Positions 1 to 7,791 of a DNA stretch of 64,000 nt are shown here, one piece after another. This DNA comes from Nocardioides daeguensis. Its GTDB lineage: Bacteria; Actinomycetota; Actinomycetes; Propionibacteriales; Nocardioidaceae. The stretch lies in the NCBI RefSeq assembly GCF_019192965.1, contig NZ_JAHTKU010000015.1, positions 110,930-174,929 of the forward strand. Reading direction: 5' to 3'. A model generated the notes under the pieces. The model ran no database searches and was not told where the DNA came from. It saw only the letters and a list, made by a program, of their open reading frames with translations. The translations under genes were made by a program, and so were the position numbers. How positions within the stretch are numbered: the first letter of the stretch is position 1; each line of letters starts with the position of its first letter.

Positions 1-162
1 TTGGCCGAACGCGACCTCTCCGAGCAGCTGGAAGGTCTGCCGCGGGTAGCGGACCAGGGTGCCCGGCAGCCAGGAGACGACGCGCGCGTAGAAGACCAGG
101 TGGTCCCCGAGCTCGTCGACGAGACCGGTGGAGCGGCGGCGCAGCGAGTCGAGGGTCGCCAT
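1..162 (-). CDS. yrbEB: YrbE/MlaE-type Mce permease, second paralogue (5' part only)
   Basis: Only the first 54 codons lie in the window; the gene runs off the left edge. The ATG at 162 overlaps the TGA of the preceding yrbE (ATGA), so the two are translationally coupled. The visible N-terminus ends in QTFQLLGEVAFG, the amphipathic lead-in typical of MlaE/YrbE permeases. In actinobacterial mce operons YrbEA and YrbEB together form the inner-membrane part of an ABC-type lipid or sterol importer, followed by six mce genes. Those would be expected beyond the window edge. Confidence 0.8.
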   Translation of the reverse strand, partial: MATLDSLRRRSTGLVDELGDHLVFYARVVSWLPGTLVRYPRQTFQLLGEVAFGQ

Positions 163-941
163 CACAGGGCCTTCGCCGGGATGATCTGGAAGTAGAGCGT
201 CGTCATCACGAAGTTGGCCACGAACAGCAGCAGGAAGGTGATCACGACGGTCTCGTTGACGGCCTGGCCGACGCCGCGCGGGCCGCCGCCGGCGTTCATC
301 CCCTGGAACGCCGCACACACGCCGGCGATCAGCCCGAACACGAGCGCCTTGGCCATGCCCTGCCACAGGTCCGGCAGCTGCGCGAGTGCGGTGAAGCTGG
401 CGAGGTAGGCGCCGGGCGTGCCGCCCTGCAGGATCACGTTGAAGAAGTAGCCGCCGAGGACGCCGACGAAGCTGACCAGCCCGTTGAGGAAGACCGCGAC
501 CAGCATGCTGGCCAGCACGCGCGGGACGACCAGACGCTGCACCGGGTCGATGCCCATCACCATCATGGCGTCCAGCTCCTCGCGGATCTTCCGCGCGCCG
601 AGGTCGGCCGCGATCGCCGAGCCCCCGGCGCCGGCCACCAGCAGGGCGGTCGCGATCGGTCCGGCCTCCCGCACGATGGCGAGCACGGCGGCCGAGCCGG
701 TGAAGGACTGGGCGCCGAACTGCTGGATCAGGCTCCCGGCCTGCAAGGCGATCACTGCGCCGAACGGGATCGCCACGAGCGCCGTGGGGACGATCGTGAC
801 CGACGCGAGGAACCAGGCCTGTTGGACGAACTCACGCACCTGGAAGGGTCCGCGGAACAGCGCCAGGAACGCGTCGGCACCGAAGGCGAAGAGGCGACCG
901 GCAGCGGTGAAGGGTCGTCCGGCAACGGCGAGAGCGCTCAC
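162..941 (-). CDS. yrbEA: YrbE/MlaE-family Mce transporter permease
   Basis: This 259-residue protein has the usual length and motif order of MlaE/YrbE permeases. Near residue 90 it has IVREAGPIATALLVAGAGGS, then the cytoplasmic EELDAMMVMGIDP loop, and about five hydrophobic spans. It should act as the membrane subunit of an Mce lipid/sterol importer in the plasma membrane, working with an MlaF-like ATPase encoded elsewhere. The GTG start at 941 overlaps the TGA of the upstream secreted-protein gene (GTGA), and its own TGA overlaps the next yrbE start, so three genes form one coupled operon. Family assignment is secure; the substrate is unknown. Confidence 0.92.
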   Translation of the reverse strand: MSALAVAGRPFTAAGRLFAFGADAFLALFRGPFQVREFVQQAWFLASVTIVPTALVAIPFGAVIALQAGSLIQQFGAQSFTGSAAVLAIVREAGPIATALLVAGAGGSAIAADLGARKIREELDAMMVMGIDPVQRLVVPRVLASMLVAVFLNGLVSFVGVLGGYFFNVILQGGTPGAYLASFTALAQLPDLWQGMAKALVFGLIAGVCAAFQGMNAGGGPRGVGQAVNETVVITFLLLFVANFVMTTLYFQIIPAKAL

Positions 942-2044
942 CGACGCACAGGGGTGCGTCGCCCGACGGCCACTGCGACCCGGGCGAGCACGGCCACCAC
1001 CAGCAGGCCGTAGACCCAGCCGGGGACCGGAGATCCGGTGTCGGCGAGGGCACGGGTCACGACGATGTCGCCGGCCTGGTCGCGTCCGCCATCCGCCGCG
1101 CCGTCCCGCCCACCCGGCGCCTGGCCGGCGGGATCGAGACCGGCGCCGCCGGTGCTGCCGCCGGTGTTCCCGCCGGTGTTCCCGCCCGTGCTGCCGCCCG
1201 TGTTGCCGCCGGTGTTGCCGCCGGTGTTGCCACCGGTGTTCCCGCCGGTGTTCCCGCCCGTGTTGCCGCCGCGGACCCGCTGGACCCAGGTCGGCTCCTT
1301 CGAGCGGTCGACGGCGGGCATCGGGCAGGCGCTGGTGCTGCAGCCGGCACCGACCTCGATCGTGCCGATCACCCGCTGGCCGGCGGTGTCCGAGAGGCGG
1401 TAGCAGTCGAGGTCGGTCTCGGCGATCGAGCCCAGGACGGGCGGATCCAGCTTGGCGTGCAGCTGGAAGTAGAACGGCAACGCGACGTACACCAGGCCGG
1501 CGCTGCCGACGCTCGGCGCGGTGAAGGGCGCCACCGTGCCGTTGACGTCGGCGATCGTCATCGACCCGGTGGCCGGAACGGCCTGCAGGGGCGCGGCGAG
1601 GTTCTGCACCGCCCGGTTGACGATCAGCGTTCCCCCGCTGCTCGCCACGCCTTCGAGCACGACGTCCGCCGTCGCGCTGCCACCGAGGCGGTCCACCCGT
1701 CCGCTGGGACCGTTGGTCGGCAGGATGCGGATCTTGTCCATCAGCGGGGTGGGCATGACCAGGTCCAGCGAGGCGGGAACGGCCGGGATGCTCTCCCCTC
1801 CGTCGAACCTGGAGGGCACCGTGGCCCGGGCGTTGACGACGAACTTCTGCGGGCCGCCGACGGTCGCGTCGATCACGGAGTTCTTGGCCTTGCAGGCGTA
1901 CTCGACTCCGCTGACGCTGATGTCCTGGTCGGGTCCGAGGTCGGCCTGTGCCGGCAGCGGCGCCCCGAGCAGCATCAGGGCCGCCACGCCCACCGCCGCC
2001 GGAAGTCGCCGGACCATCAGCGGTCGCACCGCACGATCAACCAT
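938..2044 (-). CDS. Secreted DUF6801-like protein with Gly-Asn-Thr linker, leading the mce operon
   Basis: The 368-residue product has a signal peptide (basic start, hydrophobic stretch, cut near AQA-DLG). A beta-rich domain of about 210 residues follows, with two cysteines (YAC near its start and LDC at its end), resembling the actinobacterial DUF6801 fold. Then come a linker of about ten GGNTGG/GGSTGG repeats, a C-terminal transmembrane helix and a basic tail. This suggests an exported domain tethered to the membrane through the cell wall. I chose the ATG at 2044 because GGGAGGGG lies about 8 nt upstream; an in-frame start at 2086 lacks such a site. It overlaps yrbE by 4 nt, which implies a role in the same uptake system. 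The DUF6801 label is tentative. Confidence 0.75.
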   Translation of the reverse strand: MVDRAVRPLMVRRLPAAVGVAALMLLGAPLPAQADLGPDQDISVSGVEYACKAKNSVIDATVGGPQKFVVNARATVPSRFDGGESIPAVPASLDLVMPTPLMDKIRILPTNGPSGRVDRLGGSATADVVLEGVASSGGTLIVNRAVQNLAAPLQAVPATGSMTIADVNGTVAPFTAPSVGSAGLVYVALPFYFQLHAKLDPPVLGSIAETDLDCYRLSDTAGQRVIGTIEVGAGCSTSACPMPAVDRSKEPTWVQRVRGGNTGGNTGGNTGGNTGGNTGGNTGGSTGGNTGGNTGGSTGGAGLDPAGQAPGGRDGAADGGRDQAGDIVVTRALADTGSPVPGWVYGLLVVAVLARVAVAVGRRTPVRR

Positions 2045-2101
2045 GCGCTCATCCCCTCCCAAGGATCTGGCTACTGGCGAGTACAAGAAACAACACTGTT
2101 T

Positions 2102-2122
2102 ACCGATCTGTCAACCGATCTG
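2102..2122. promoter_or_regulatory. Direct repeat ACCGATCTG upstream of the mce operon
   Basis: ACCGATCTG occurs at 2102-2110 and again at 2114-2122, a 12-bp period that would place both on nearly the same DNA face. On the minus strand the TTGACA between them could be a -35 element for the mce operon, but no convincing -10 follows at 16-18 bp. A regulator site is therefore as likely as a promoter. Confidence 0.35.
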
Positions 2123-2312
2123 GCGATACCTCTCCGGGAACAGCGGCCGATCGTCCCGCGTGAACCGGGTCACAGCCTAGCCGTTGATAAACATCTGCGT
2201 TCCTGAATCTGGCGCGGAAAGTGGCGCCGCAGCGCCGTGCTTCGCGCCCCCTCGACGCGACGGGCGGGCGGCAGTCAGGTTGCTGGCAGGTCGGGCCCGT
2301 CACGCTGGTCGC

Positions 2313-2780
2313 GTGTTCGATCTGATCAACGGTCTTCCCATCCATCCCCTCGTCGTCCACGCCGTCGTGGTGCTGCTGCCGCTCGCCGTGCTCGGCACCA
2401 TCGCGATCGCGGTACGCCCGGCCTGGCGGGAGCGCTACGGCCCGCTCGTCGTCGTCACCGCCCTCGTCGCCACCGTGCTGCTGCCCGTCGCGACCTCGAG
2501 CGGCGAGGCGCTCGAGGAGCACGTCGGCGACCCCGGCCAGCACGCCGCCCTGGGCGAGCAGCTCATCTGGTTCGCCATCCCGCTGCTCCTGCTCTCCGCG
2601 GCCCTGACCTGGTTCGGCCGCAGCGGCGACCGGGTCCGCGCGCTGCGGGTGATCGCGGCCCTCGCCGTCGTGGCCTCCCTGGCCACCGCCGTGCAGGTCT
2701 ACCGGGTCGGCGACTCCGGCGCCCGCGCGGCCTGGGGCGACCAGGTCGGCACGTCCTCCTCCGGTGGCGACGGGGACTGA
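2313..2780 (+). CDS. DUF2231 family membrane protein
   Basis: The 155-residue protein begins VFDLINGLPIHPLVVH, the hallmark N-terminus of DUF2231 proteins, followed by four hydrophobic spans and a polar C-terminal tail. I use the GTG at 2313; the longer in-frame ORF from 2184 adds a non-conserved Arg/Ala stretch. DUF2231 proteins are often found near redox or metal-related genes, but their function is unknown. It ends 6 bp before a response-regulator gene and may share its transcript, so the membrane protein could be the signal source or a target of that two-component pair. Confidence 0.85.
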   Translation: MFDLINGLPIHPLVVHAVVVLLPLAVLGTIAIAVRPAWRERYGPLVVVTALVATVLLPVATSSGEALEEHVGDPGQHAALGEQLIWFAIPLLLLSAALTWFGRSGDRVRALRVIAALAVVASLATAVQVYRVGDSGARAAWGDQVGTSSSGGDGD

Positions 2781-2786
2781 GCGAAG

Positions 2787-3458
2787 ATGGTCGTCGTGCT
2801 CACCATCGGCGTGTGCGACGACCACCCCGCCATCCGCAAGGTCCTCGTGCGCGGCCTGAGCGCGGCCGGCCACACGGTGGTCGTGGCGCACGACGGCCGG
2901 GAGGCCGTGACCCGCCTCGGCCCCGACCAGTCGCTCGACGCGATCGTGATGGACATCGGCCTGCCCGACGCCGACGGCCGCGACGTGGTGCAGGCGCTCC
3001 AGTCGGCGGGGCAGCACGCCCCGGTCCTCTTCCTCACCGCGCTCGGCGAGACCCACGACAAGCTCTCCGGCTTCGCCGCCGGCGGAGCCGACTACGTGGT
3101 CAAGCCCTTCGACATCCGCGAGGTGCTCGCCCGGATCGAGGTGCTGGCCCGACGTACGCCGGCCCCCGACTCCGCGGCGGGCGGACTCCGCCTGGACCCG
3201 CTGACCCACGCCGCCCGGACCGACCACGGCGAGGTCCGCCTGACGCCGACGGAGTTCCGGGTCCTGGCGGCCGTGCTGGCCCGCCGGGGCGAGGTGGTGC
3301 GACGGCGGGCGGTCGTCGCCGCCGCCTGGCCCGACGGCGCCATCGTCGCCGAGAACACCCTCGACAGCTTCGCCCGGCGGGTGCGCGACAAGTTGCGCGC
3401 CATCGACGCCCCGGTGACCCTGGAGACGGTGCGCGGCGTGGGGTTCCGGATCCCGTGA
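2787..3458 (+). CDS. OmpR/PhoB-family response regulator
   Basis: The 223-residue protein has an N-terminal receiver with acidic pocket CDDH, phospho-acceptor Asp56 in VMDIGLPD and the conserved Lys in VVKPFD. The C-terminal winged helix contains LTPTEFRVL and ends in the usual ETVRGVGFRIP. It should be phosphorylated by the kinase encoded directly downstream, whose GTG overlaps its stop codon (GTGA). Target genes are unknown. The flanking DUF2231 gene is the nearest candidate. Confidence 0.95.
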   Translation: MVVVLTIGVCDDHPAIRKVLVRGLSAAGHTVVVAHDGREAVTRLGPDQSLDAIVMDIGLPDADGRDVVQALQSAGQHAPVLFLTALGETHDKLSGFAAGGADYVVKPFDIREVLARIEVLARRTPAPDSAAGGLRLDPLTHAARTDHGEVRLTPTEFRVLAAVLARRGEVVRRRAVVAAAWPDGAIVAENTLDSFARRVRDKLRAIDAPVTLETVRGVGFRIP

Positions 3459-4453
3459 CGGTGGCTGGAAGCCTCCGCCGGCGGCTCGTGCTCGGCGCGG
3501 CCGGGCTGGGCGCCGCGGTGGCGCTCGCCCAGGTCGCGGTCGTGCACCTGGTCATCGACAACACCGCCGACGAGGCACTCGCCGAGCGGGTCGAGGGCTA
3601 CACGGTGTGGTCGAGCATCGCCGCCGGCCTGGTCATGGTCCTGCTCGCGGCCGGTCTGGCCGCCTGGGTCGGCCGGCGGGCGCTCGAGCCGGTCGGGCGG
3701 ATGGCCCGCACGGCGACCGAGTGGAGCCAGCACGACCTGGACCGGCGCTTCGCCCTGGGCCCGCCGACCGACGAGATCCGTGCGCTCGGGGCGACCCTCG
3801 ACACCCTGCTCGACCGGGTCTCGCAGGTGATCCTCGGCGAGCAGCGACTCACGGCCGAGCTGGCCCACGAGCTGCGCAGCCCCCTCACCACGATCCGGGC
3901 GACGGCGGACCTGGTCGCGATGCGCCCCGACCTCGACGACCAGCTGCGCGAGGACGTCGACGACATCCTCGCCGCCTGTCACGAGATGGCCGCCACCATG
4001 ACCGGGCTGCTCCACCTCGCGCGGACCGGACGGGCGCACTCCGACGAGCAGACCGACGTCTCCTCCGCCGTCGCCGCGGCCTCCAACGGCCCCGGGCACG
4101 ACCGGATCACCCTGAGCGAGGGCGCCGACCTCGTCCTCGCCGCGCCCGCAGCGCTGGCCGCCCGGGCGATCGGACCGGTCCTCGACAACGCCACGCGCCT
4201 GGCCGACCACGTCGTCGTACGGGCGGTGGCCCGGGCCGGCTGGATCGAGATCGAGATCACCGACGACGGTCCCGGCGTGCCGTCCGGGATCCGCGAGGTG
4301 CTCTTCGAGCCCGGACGCTCCGGAGGCTCGGGCAGCGGGCTCGGCCTGTCGCTCGCGCGCCGGGTGGCCCGCAGCTTCGGCGGCGACGTCACGCTCGCAC
4401 CCGCCGTACCGGGCGCGGGGGCCACGTTCCTGGTCCGCCTGCCCGCCGCGTGA
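3455..4453 (+). CDS. Membrane sensor histidine kinase with minimal sensor region
   Basis: The 332-residue kinase has two N-terminal membrane helices separated by only about 22 residues, then HAMP and HisKA (His138 in ELAHELRSPL). The HATPase is compact, with an N box near LDNATRLA, a G box DDGPGVP and GSGLGLSLARRVA. The outside loop is too short for a folded sensor domain, so it may sense through the membrane or via a partner such as the DUF2231 protein two genes upstream. The start is either the GTG at 3455, overlapping the regulator's stop, or the GTG at 3461. Confidence 0.92.
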   Translation: MTVAGSLRRRLVLGAAGLGAAVALAQVAVVHLVIDNTADEALAERVEGYTVWSSIAAGLVMVLLAAGLAAWVGRRALEPVGRMARTATEWSQHDLDRRFALGPPTDEIRALGATLDTLLDRVSQVILGEQRLTAELAHELRSPLTTIRATADLVAMRPDLDDQLREDVDDILAACHEMAATMTGLLHLARTGRAHSDEQTDVSSAVAAASNGPGHDRITLSEGADLVLAAPAALAARAIGPVLDNATRLADHVVVRAVARAGWIEIEITDDGPGVPSGIREVLFEPGRSGGSGSGLGLSLARRVARSFGGDVTLAPAVPGAGATFLVRLPAA

Positions 4454-4478
4454 CCAGCCAGGGCTGGGGGATGCTGGG

Positions 4479-5498
4479 GTGGTGCCCCTGCTCGAGTCCG
4501 ACCTCCCGCTCGCGGCCGCACCCATGGCGGGCGGCCCCTCCACCCCCGCGCTCGCCGCGGCGGTCACCACCGCGGGGGGCTTCGCGTTCTGGCCGGCCGG
4601 CTACCTCTCGCCCGAGGCGTTCGCCGCCGACCTGGCGCTCGCGCACGCGACGGGTGCGCCCTTCGGGGTGAACCTGTTCGTGCCGCAGCCGGGCACGATC
4701 CCGCCGGAGGCCTACCGCGCCTACGCGGCCGCGATCCGCCCCGACGCCGAGGCACTGGGCGTCGAGCTCCCCGCCGAGCCGCGCCACGACGACGACGCGT
4801 GGCGGGCGAAGGTCTCCCTCCTGGCGGCCGAGCCGGCGCCGGTGGTGTCGCTGACCTTCGGCCTGCCGGACCGCGCCGACATCGCCGCGCTGCGCGCCGC
4901 CGGCACCCGGGTCCTGGCGACGGTGACGACGCCCGAGGAGGCCCGAGCGGCCGAGGAGGCCGGCGTCGACGGCCTCGTCGTGCAGGGTCCGGCCGCCGGC
5001 GGACACAGCGGCACCTTCGACCCGCGCCGCACGATCACCGACGCCGCGACCGCGGACGTCGTCCGCACGGTGTCCGGCGTGACCCGGCTGCCGCTGGTCG
5101 CCGCGGGCGGGATCGACGGGCCGGACGCCGTCCGCGACCTGGTGGCGGCCGGCGCGGAGGCGGTCGCCGTCGGCACCCTGCTGCTGCGGGCGAGCGAGGC
5201 CGGCACGACCGCGACCCACCGTGCCGCGCTGAGGGACCCGGCGTTCCCGACCACCGTAGTCACCCACGCCTTCACGGGGAGGCCGGCGCGGGCGCTGCGC
5301 AACGCCTTCGCCGAGCGGCACCATGCGGAGGCGCCGTACGGCTATCCGGAGCTGCACCACCTGACCCGCGACCTGCGCCGGGCCGCCGCCCGCACCGGCG
5401 ACCCGCACCGGCTGCACCTGTGGGCGGGCACGGGCTGGCGCCGCGCCGAGGACCGGCCGGCGGGCGAGATCGTGCGAGATCTCGCGGCAGCTCTCTAG
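4479..5498 (+). CDS. Nitronate monooxygenase (2-nitropropane dioxygenase family)
   Basis: The 339-residue FMN TIM-barrel protein starts with LPLAAAPMAGGPSTP, the class I nitronate monooxygenase N-terminus. It carries VVQGPAAGGHSGTF, which contains the conserved His of the active site, and a phosphate-binding stretch LPLVAAGGIDG. This family oxidises nitronates such as propionate-3-nitronate to carbonyl compounds and nitrite using O2. Two adjacent GTG codons (4479, 4482) can serve as start, preceded by GGGG-rich sequence. It lies 25 bp after the kinase gene and could be cotranscribed with it. Confidence 0.88.
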   Translation: MVPLLESDLPLAAAPMAGGPSTPALAAAVTTAGGFAFWPAGYLSPEAFAADLALAHATGAPFGVNLFVPQPGTIPPEAYRAYAAAIRPDAEALGVELPAEPRHDDDAWRAKVSLLAAEPAPVVSLTFGLPDRADIAALRAAGTRVLATVTTPEEARAAEEAGVDGLVVQGPAAGGHSGTFDPRRTITDAATADVVRTVSGVTRLPLVAAGGIDGPDAVRDLVAAGAEAVAVGTLLLRASEAGTTATHRAALRDPAFPTTVVTHAFTGRPARALRNAFAERHHAEAPYGYPELHHLTRDLRRAAARTGDPHRLHLWAGTGWRRAEDRPAGEIVRDLAAAL

Positions 5499-5499
5499 G

Positions 5500-6006
5500 T
5501 CAGGCCGGGGCGAGCAGACCCTTCACGTACGCCGCCTGCCCGGCGTGCTGCGCACAGTCGTCGACCACGCTGACCAGCCGCACCCCGAGGGTGACGGGCG
5601 GGTCCCACCGGGTGTCGACCACCCGGTCGAGGTCCTCGGGGCTCAGCGCGCCGACGTAGCCGAGGGTGCGGGCGTGGGTGGCGCGGTAGTAGTCGAGCAG
5701 CAGGCCGGCAGGTGCCCGTACCGTGGCGACCTGCTCGCTCGTGTGGCCGTAGCCGATGTCGCGCTGGTCGAGCGGGAGGGCGAAGCGCTCGGCGTACCCG
5801 CCGTCGGTCCAGACCTGTCCGGTCCCCGCGACGTGGGCGACGTGGTCGTCCTGCACCCGGGTCAGGTGCCAGACCAGCCACGCGATGCTGTTGGCGTCCG
5901 GACCGGGGCGCTGGACCAGGAGGGCGTCGTCGGCGCCGTCGAGGACGGACTCGACGACACCGAGCACACGGGACAACGCGTCGGTCAGCAGGTCGGCAGG
6001 TGTCAT
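5500..6006 (-). CDS. DinB-family, mycothiol-transferase-like protein
   Basis: The 168-residue all-helical protein matches the DinB/DUF664 superfamily. It has WLVWHLTR with His47, and His154 in DDCAQHAGQ near the C-terminus; these are two of the usual metal-ligand histidines. In actinobacteria such proteins are often mycothiol-dependent S-transferases acting on electrophiles, though the substrate cannot be read from sequence. It converges on the nitronate monooxygenase gene with a 1-bp gap. An ATG start at 6006 fits family length. Confidence 0.82.
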   Translation of the reverse strand: MTPADLLTDALSRVLGVVESVLDGADDALLVQRPGPDANSIAWLVWHLTRVQDDHVAHVAGTGQVWTDGGYAERFALPLDQRDIGYGHTSEQVATVRAPAGLLLDYYRATHARTLGYVGALSPEDLDRVVDTRWDPPVTLGVRLVSVVDDCAQHAGQAAYVKGLLAPA

Positions 6007-6031
6007 GGGGCGACGCTACGCCGGGGATTCA

Positions 6032-6094
6032 CCGCACCCCATGCGTTCTGGTCGCGAAACCACGGATTCCACGACCAATTCGTATGGGGTGCGG
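6032..6094. repeat. CCGCACCCCATGCG inverted repeat, copy 1
   Basis: Two 23-bp arms (6032-6054 and 6072-6094) are inverted copies with four mismatches, separated by 17 bp. The left arm is identical over 23 bp to the inverted right arm of a second copy at 37752-37774. It lies just upstream of the DinB gene start and downstream of the Ig-like gene remnant. It looks like a short mobile or REP-like palindrome, not a simple terminator, because no T-run follows. Confidence 0.75.
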
Positions 6095-6111
6095 CCCTCA
6101 CGAGCGGCAGG

Positions 6112-6157
6112 CCTGCGCCGCGTCCGCCATCCCCACGATGGGCGAACGCGGCGCAGG
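6112..6157 (-). terminator. Strong hairpin downstream of the Ig-like gene remnant
   Basis: CCTGCGCCGCGT at 6112-6123 pairs perfectly with ACGCGGCGCAGG at 6146-6157, with further partial pairing in the loop. It stands 10 bp past the stop codon of the remnant at 6168, where a gene's own terminator would be. It probably also ends P450 transcripts now. Confidence 0.7.
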
Positions 6158-6167
6158 GGTCTGGGGG

Positions 6168-6295
6168 TCAGCGCACCCGCTTGGCTGCGCTCACCCGGGT
6201 CACCGCGGCGTACGCCGGCCGGGTGCCGGTCACCTGCACGGAGATCCTCTTCCCCCGATCCCGGTTCTTCAACCGGTAGACCGCCGTCGTTGTCG
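6168..6295 (-). pseudogene. 3' remnant of an Ig-like-repeat surface protein gene
   Basis: Read on the minus strand, this segment encodes a short open frame ending in GKRISVQVTGTRPAYAAVTR followed by SAAKRVR and a TGA at 6170-6168. That is the typical last strand of the Ig-like repeats found in many secreted Nocardioides-type proteins. The frame has no start of its own. Upstream it runs out of frame into the P450 gene, whose stop is only about 40 bp away. It is followed by an intact hairpin terminator. I infer the 3' end of a lost gene. The rest of the 6007-6333 gap holds only this, the terminator and the inverted repeat. Confidence 0.45.
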
Positions 6296-6333
6296 TAGGA
6301 GAGCGTGACGTGCTGCGGGATCGACCAGCTGGG

Positions 6334-7695
6334 CTACTCGACGAGCGAGGGCTCGGCGACCCGGTCGCTGCCGGTGAGGACGGGGAGCGCCTCGACGCCG
6401 TAGACCGCCGACAGCTTGCGGAAGTCGAGCTCGGAGATGTCCGCGGCCATGGTGAGGTCCGGGAACCGCTCGGCGAGCATCCGCAGCGCGGTGCGCAGCT
6501 CCATCCGGGCCAGCTCGGCGCCGACGCAGCGGTGCATGCCCCAGCCGAAGGCGAGGTGGCGGGTGGGCTCGCGGGTCGGGTCGAAGGCGTCGAGGCCCGA
6601 CGCCAGGCGCGGGTCGCGGTTGGCGGCGAGCAGCGAGACGCCGACGGCGTCGCCCTCCTTGATCAGGGTGCCGCCGATCTCGACGTCCTGCTTGGCGAAG
6701 CGCAGGAACGCGAGCTGGACGACGCACAGGTGCCGCAGCAGCTCCTCGACGACCTGGTTGACCTGCTCGGCGTCCTCCGAGCGCAGCATCTCGCCCGCCT
6801 TCGGGGTGGTCGCGATCAGGTAGGCCCCCAGCGCCAGCATCGACGCGGAGGTCTCGTAGCCGCCGAGGAACACGCCGTCGGCGATCCCGCCGAGGGTGAC
6901 GTCGTCGAGCTCGTCGCCGTGCTCCTTCAGTAGCGCGCCGATCAGACCGTCGCCCGGGTTCGCCCGCTGCTCACGCACCGCGTTGATGAGGAACTCGCGG
7001 GTGTGGGCGGCGGCCCCGAACGCGCCCGCGCCGCCCTCGGTGAGGTCGAAGCGTGCGACGCCGAGCTCGAGGAACCGGGCCCGGTCGTCGACCGGGAGGC
7101 CCAGCAGGTCGCAGATGACGTCGAACGGGACGGCGAAGGCGAACTCCTCCACCATGTCGACCGGCCTGCCGTCGCGGCCGGCCTCGGCCATCGCGTCCAG
7201 GCGCTGCTTCACGATCGCCTCGATGCCGGGCTGCAGCCGGGCGAGGCGGCGCATCGTGAACTCGGGGGTCAGGTAGCGGCGCAGCGCGGTGTGCAGCGGC
7301 GGGTCGGTCATGCCGAGGCCGCCGATCTGCTCCTCGTCGGAACGACCCTCCTGCGACACGAACTGGCCGAGGTCGTTGGACCACACCTCCGCGCCGCCAC
7401 CGAGCACCTCGCGCGCCTCGTCGTACCCGCTCACCAGCCACACGCCCTTGCCGAACAGGTCGGCCAGCTTCTTGACCGGCTCCTCGGCCTGCACGGTCGC
7501 GAGCTCGGGCACCGGGTCGAGCCCGTCGCGGCGCAGCGGGAGGGTGAAGGCGTCGGGCAGGAAGCGCAGCTTGCGCAGGTCGATGCCGTTGCGCATCGTC
7601 CGGTTGAGCAGCCAGATGCCGATCCGCTGCTTGGCGGGGCCGAGCACGGGGTCCAGGACCGGCCGCAGCAGCGAGTCGAAGAGGGGGATGCGCAT
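6334..7695 (-). CDS. Cytochrome P450
   Basis: The 453-residue protein carries all P450 landmarks. These are an I-helix GGYETSAS near residue 275, the K-helix E-x-x-R in EELLRH, and the haem loop FGWGMHRCVGAELARME with the thiolate Cys390. There is no membrane anchor, so it is a soluble bacterial P450 needing a ferredoxin and reductase. A ferredoxin-reductase-like flavoprotein is at 37.8 kb, but no ferredoxin gene is adjacent. The substrate is unknown. The gene is monocistronic, divergent from the HAD/GH65 operon, and its 3' end sits against a gene remnant. Confidence 0.93.
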   Translation of the reverse strand: MRIPLFDSLLRPVLDPVLGPAKQRIGIWLLNRTMRNGIDLRKLRFLPDAFTLPLRRDGLDPVPELATVQAEEPVKKLADLFGKGVWLVSGYDEAREVLGGGAEVWSNDLGQFVSQEGRSDEEQIGGLGMTDPPLHTALRRYLTPEFTMRRLARLQPGIEAIVKQRLDAMAEAGRDGRPVDMVEEFAFAVPFDVICDLLGLPVDDRARFLELGVARFDLTEGGAGAFGAAAHTREFLINAVREQRANPGDGLIGALLKEHGDELDDVTLGGIADGVFLGGYETSASMLALGAYLIATTPKAGEMLRSEDAEQVNQVVEELLRHLCVVQLAFLRFAKQDVEIGGTLIKEGDAVGVSLLAANRDPRLASGLDAFDPTREPTRHLAFGWGMHRCVGAELARMELRTALRMLAERFPDLTMAADISELDFRKLSAVYGVEALPVLTGSDRVAEPSLVE

Positions 7696-7791
7696 GGGTG
7701 TATTCCATCAGACGAGACGCCTCGACAAATCCGGTGTGGCCCGGATCGCGCCCTGACCCGACCCTGAGGTCCGTCCCGTTAGCCTGAGTGG

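Noticed and set aside
1038..1403. Pro/Val/Phe repeat protein on the plus strand
   Set aside because: It is the complement of the GGNTGG-coding repeat of the secreted protein on the minus strand, which has signal, domain and anchor.
2087..2312. Consensus promoter TTGACA for the mce operon
   Set aside because: The -35 match is perfect but no acceptable -10 lies at 16-18 bp, so it was kept only as a possible regulatory repeat.
6270..6336. Read-through extension of the P450 past its TAG stop
   Set aside because: The in-frame continuation is open but has no P450 homology; the family normally ends near this stop.
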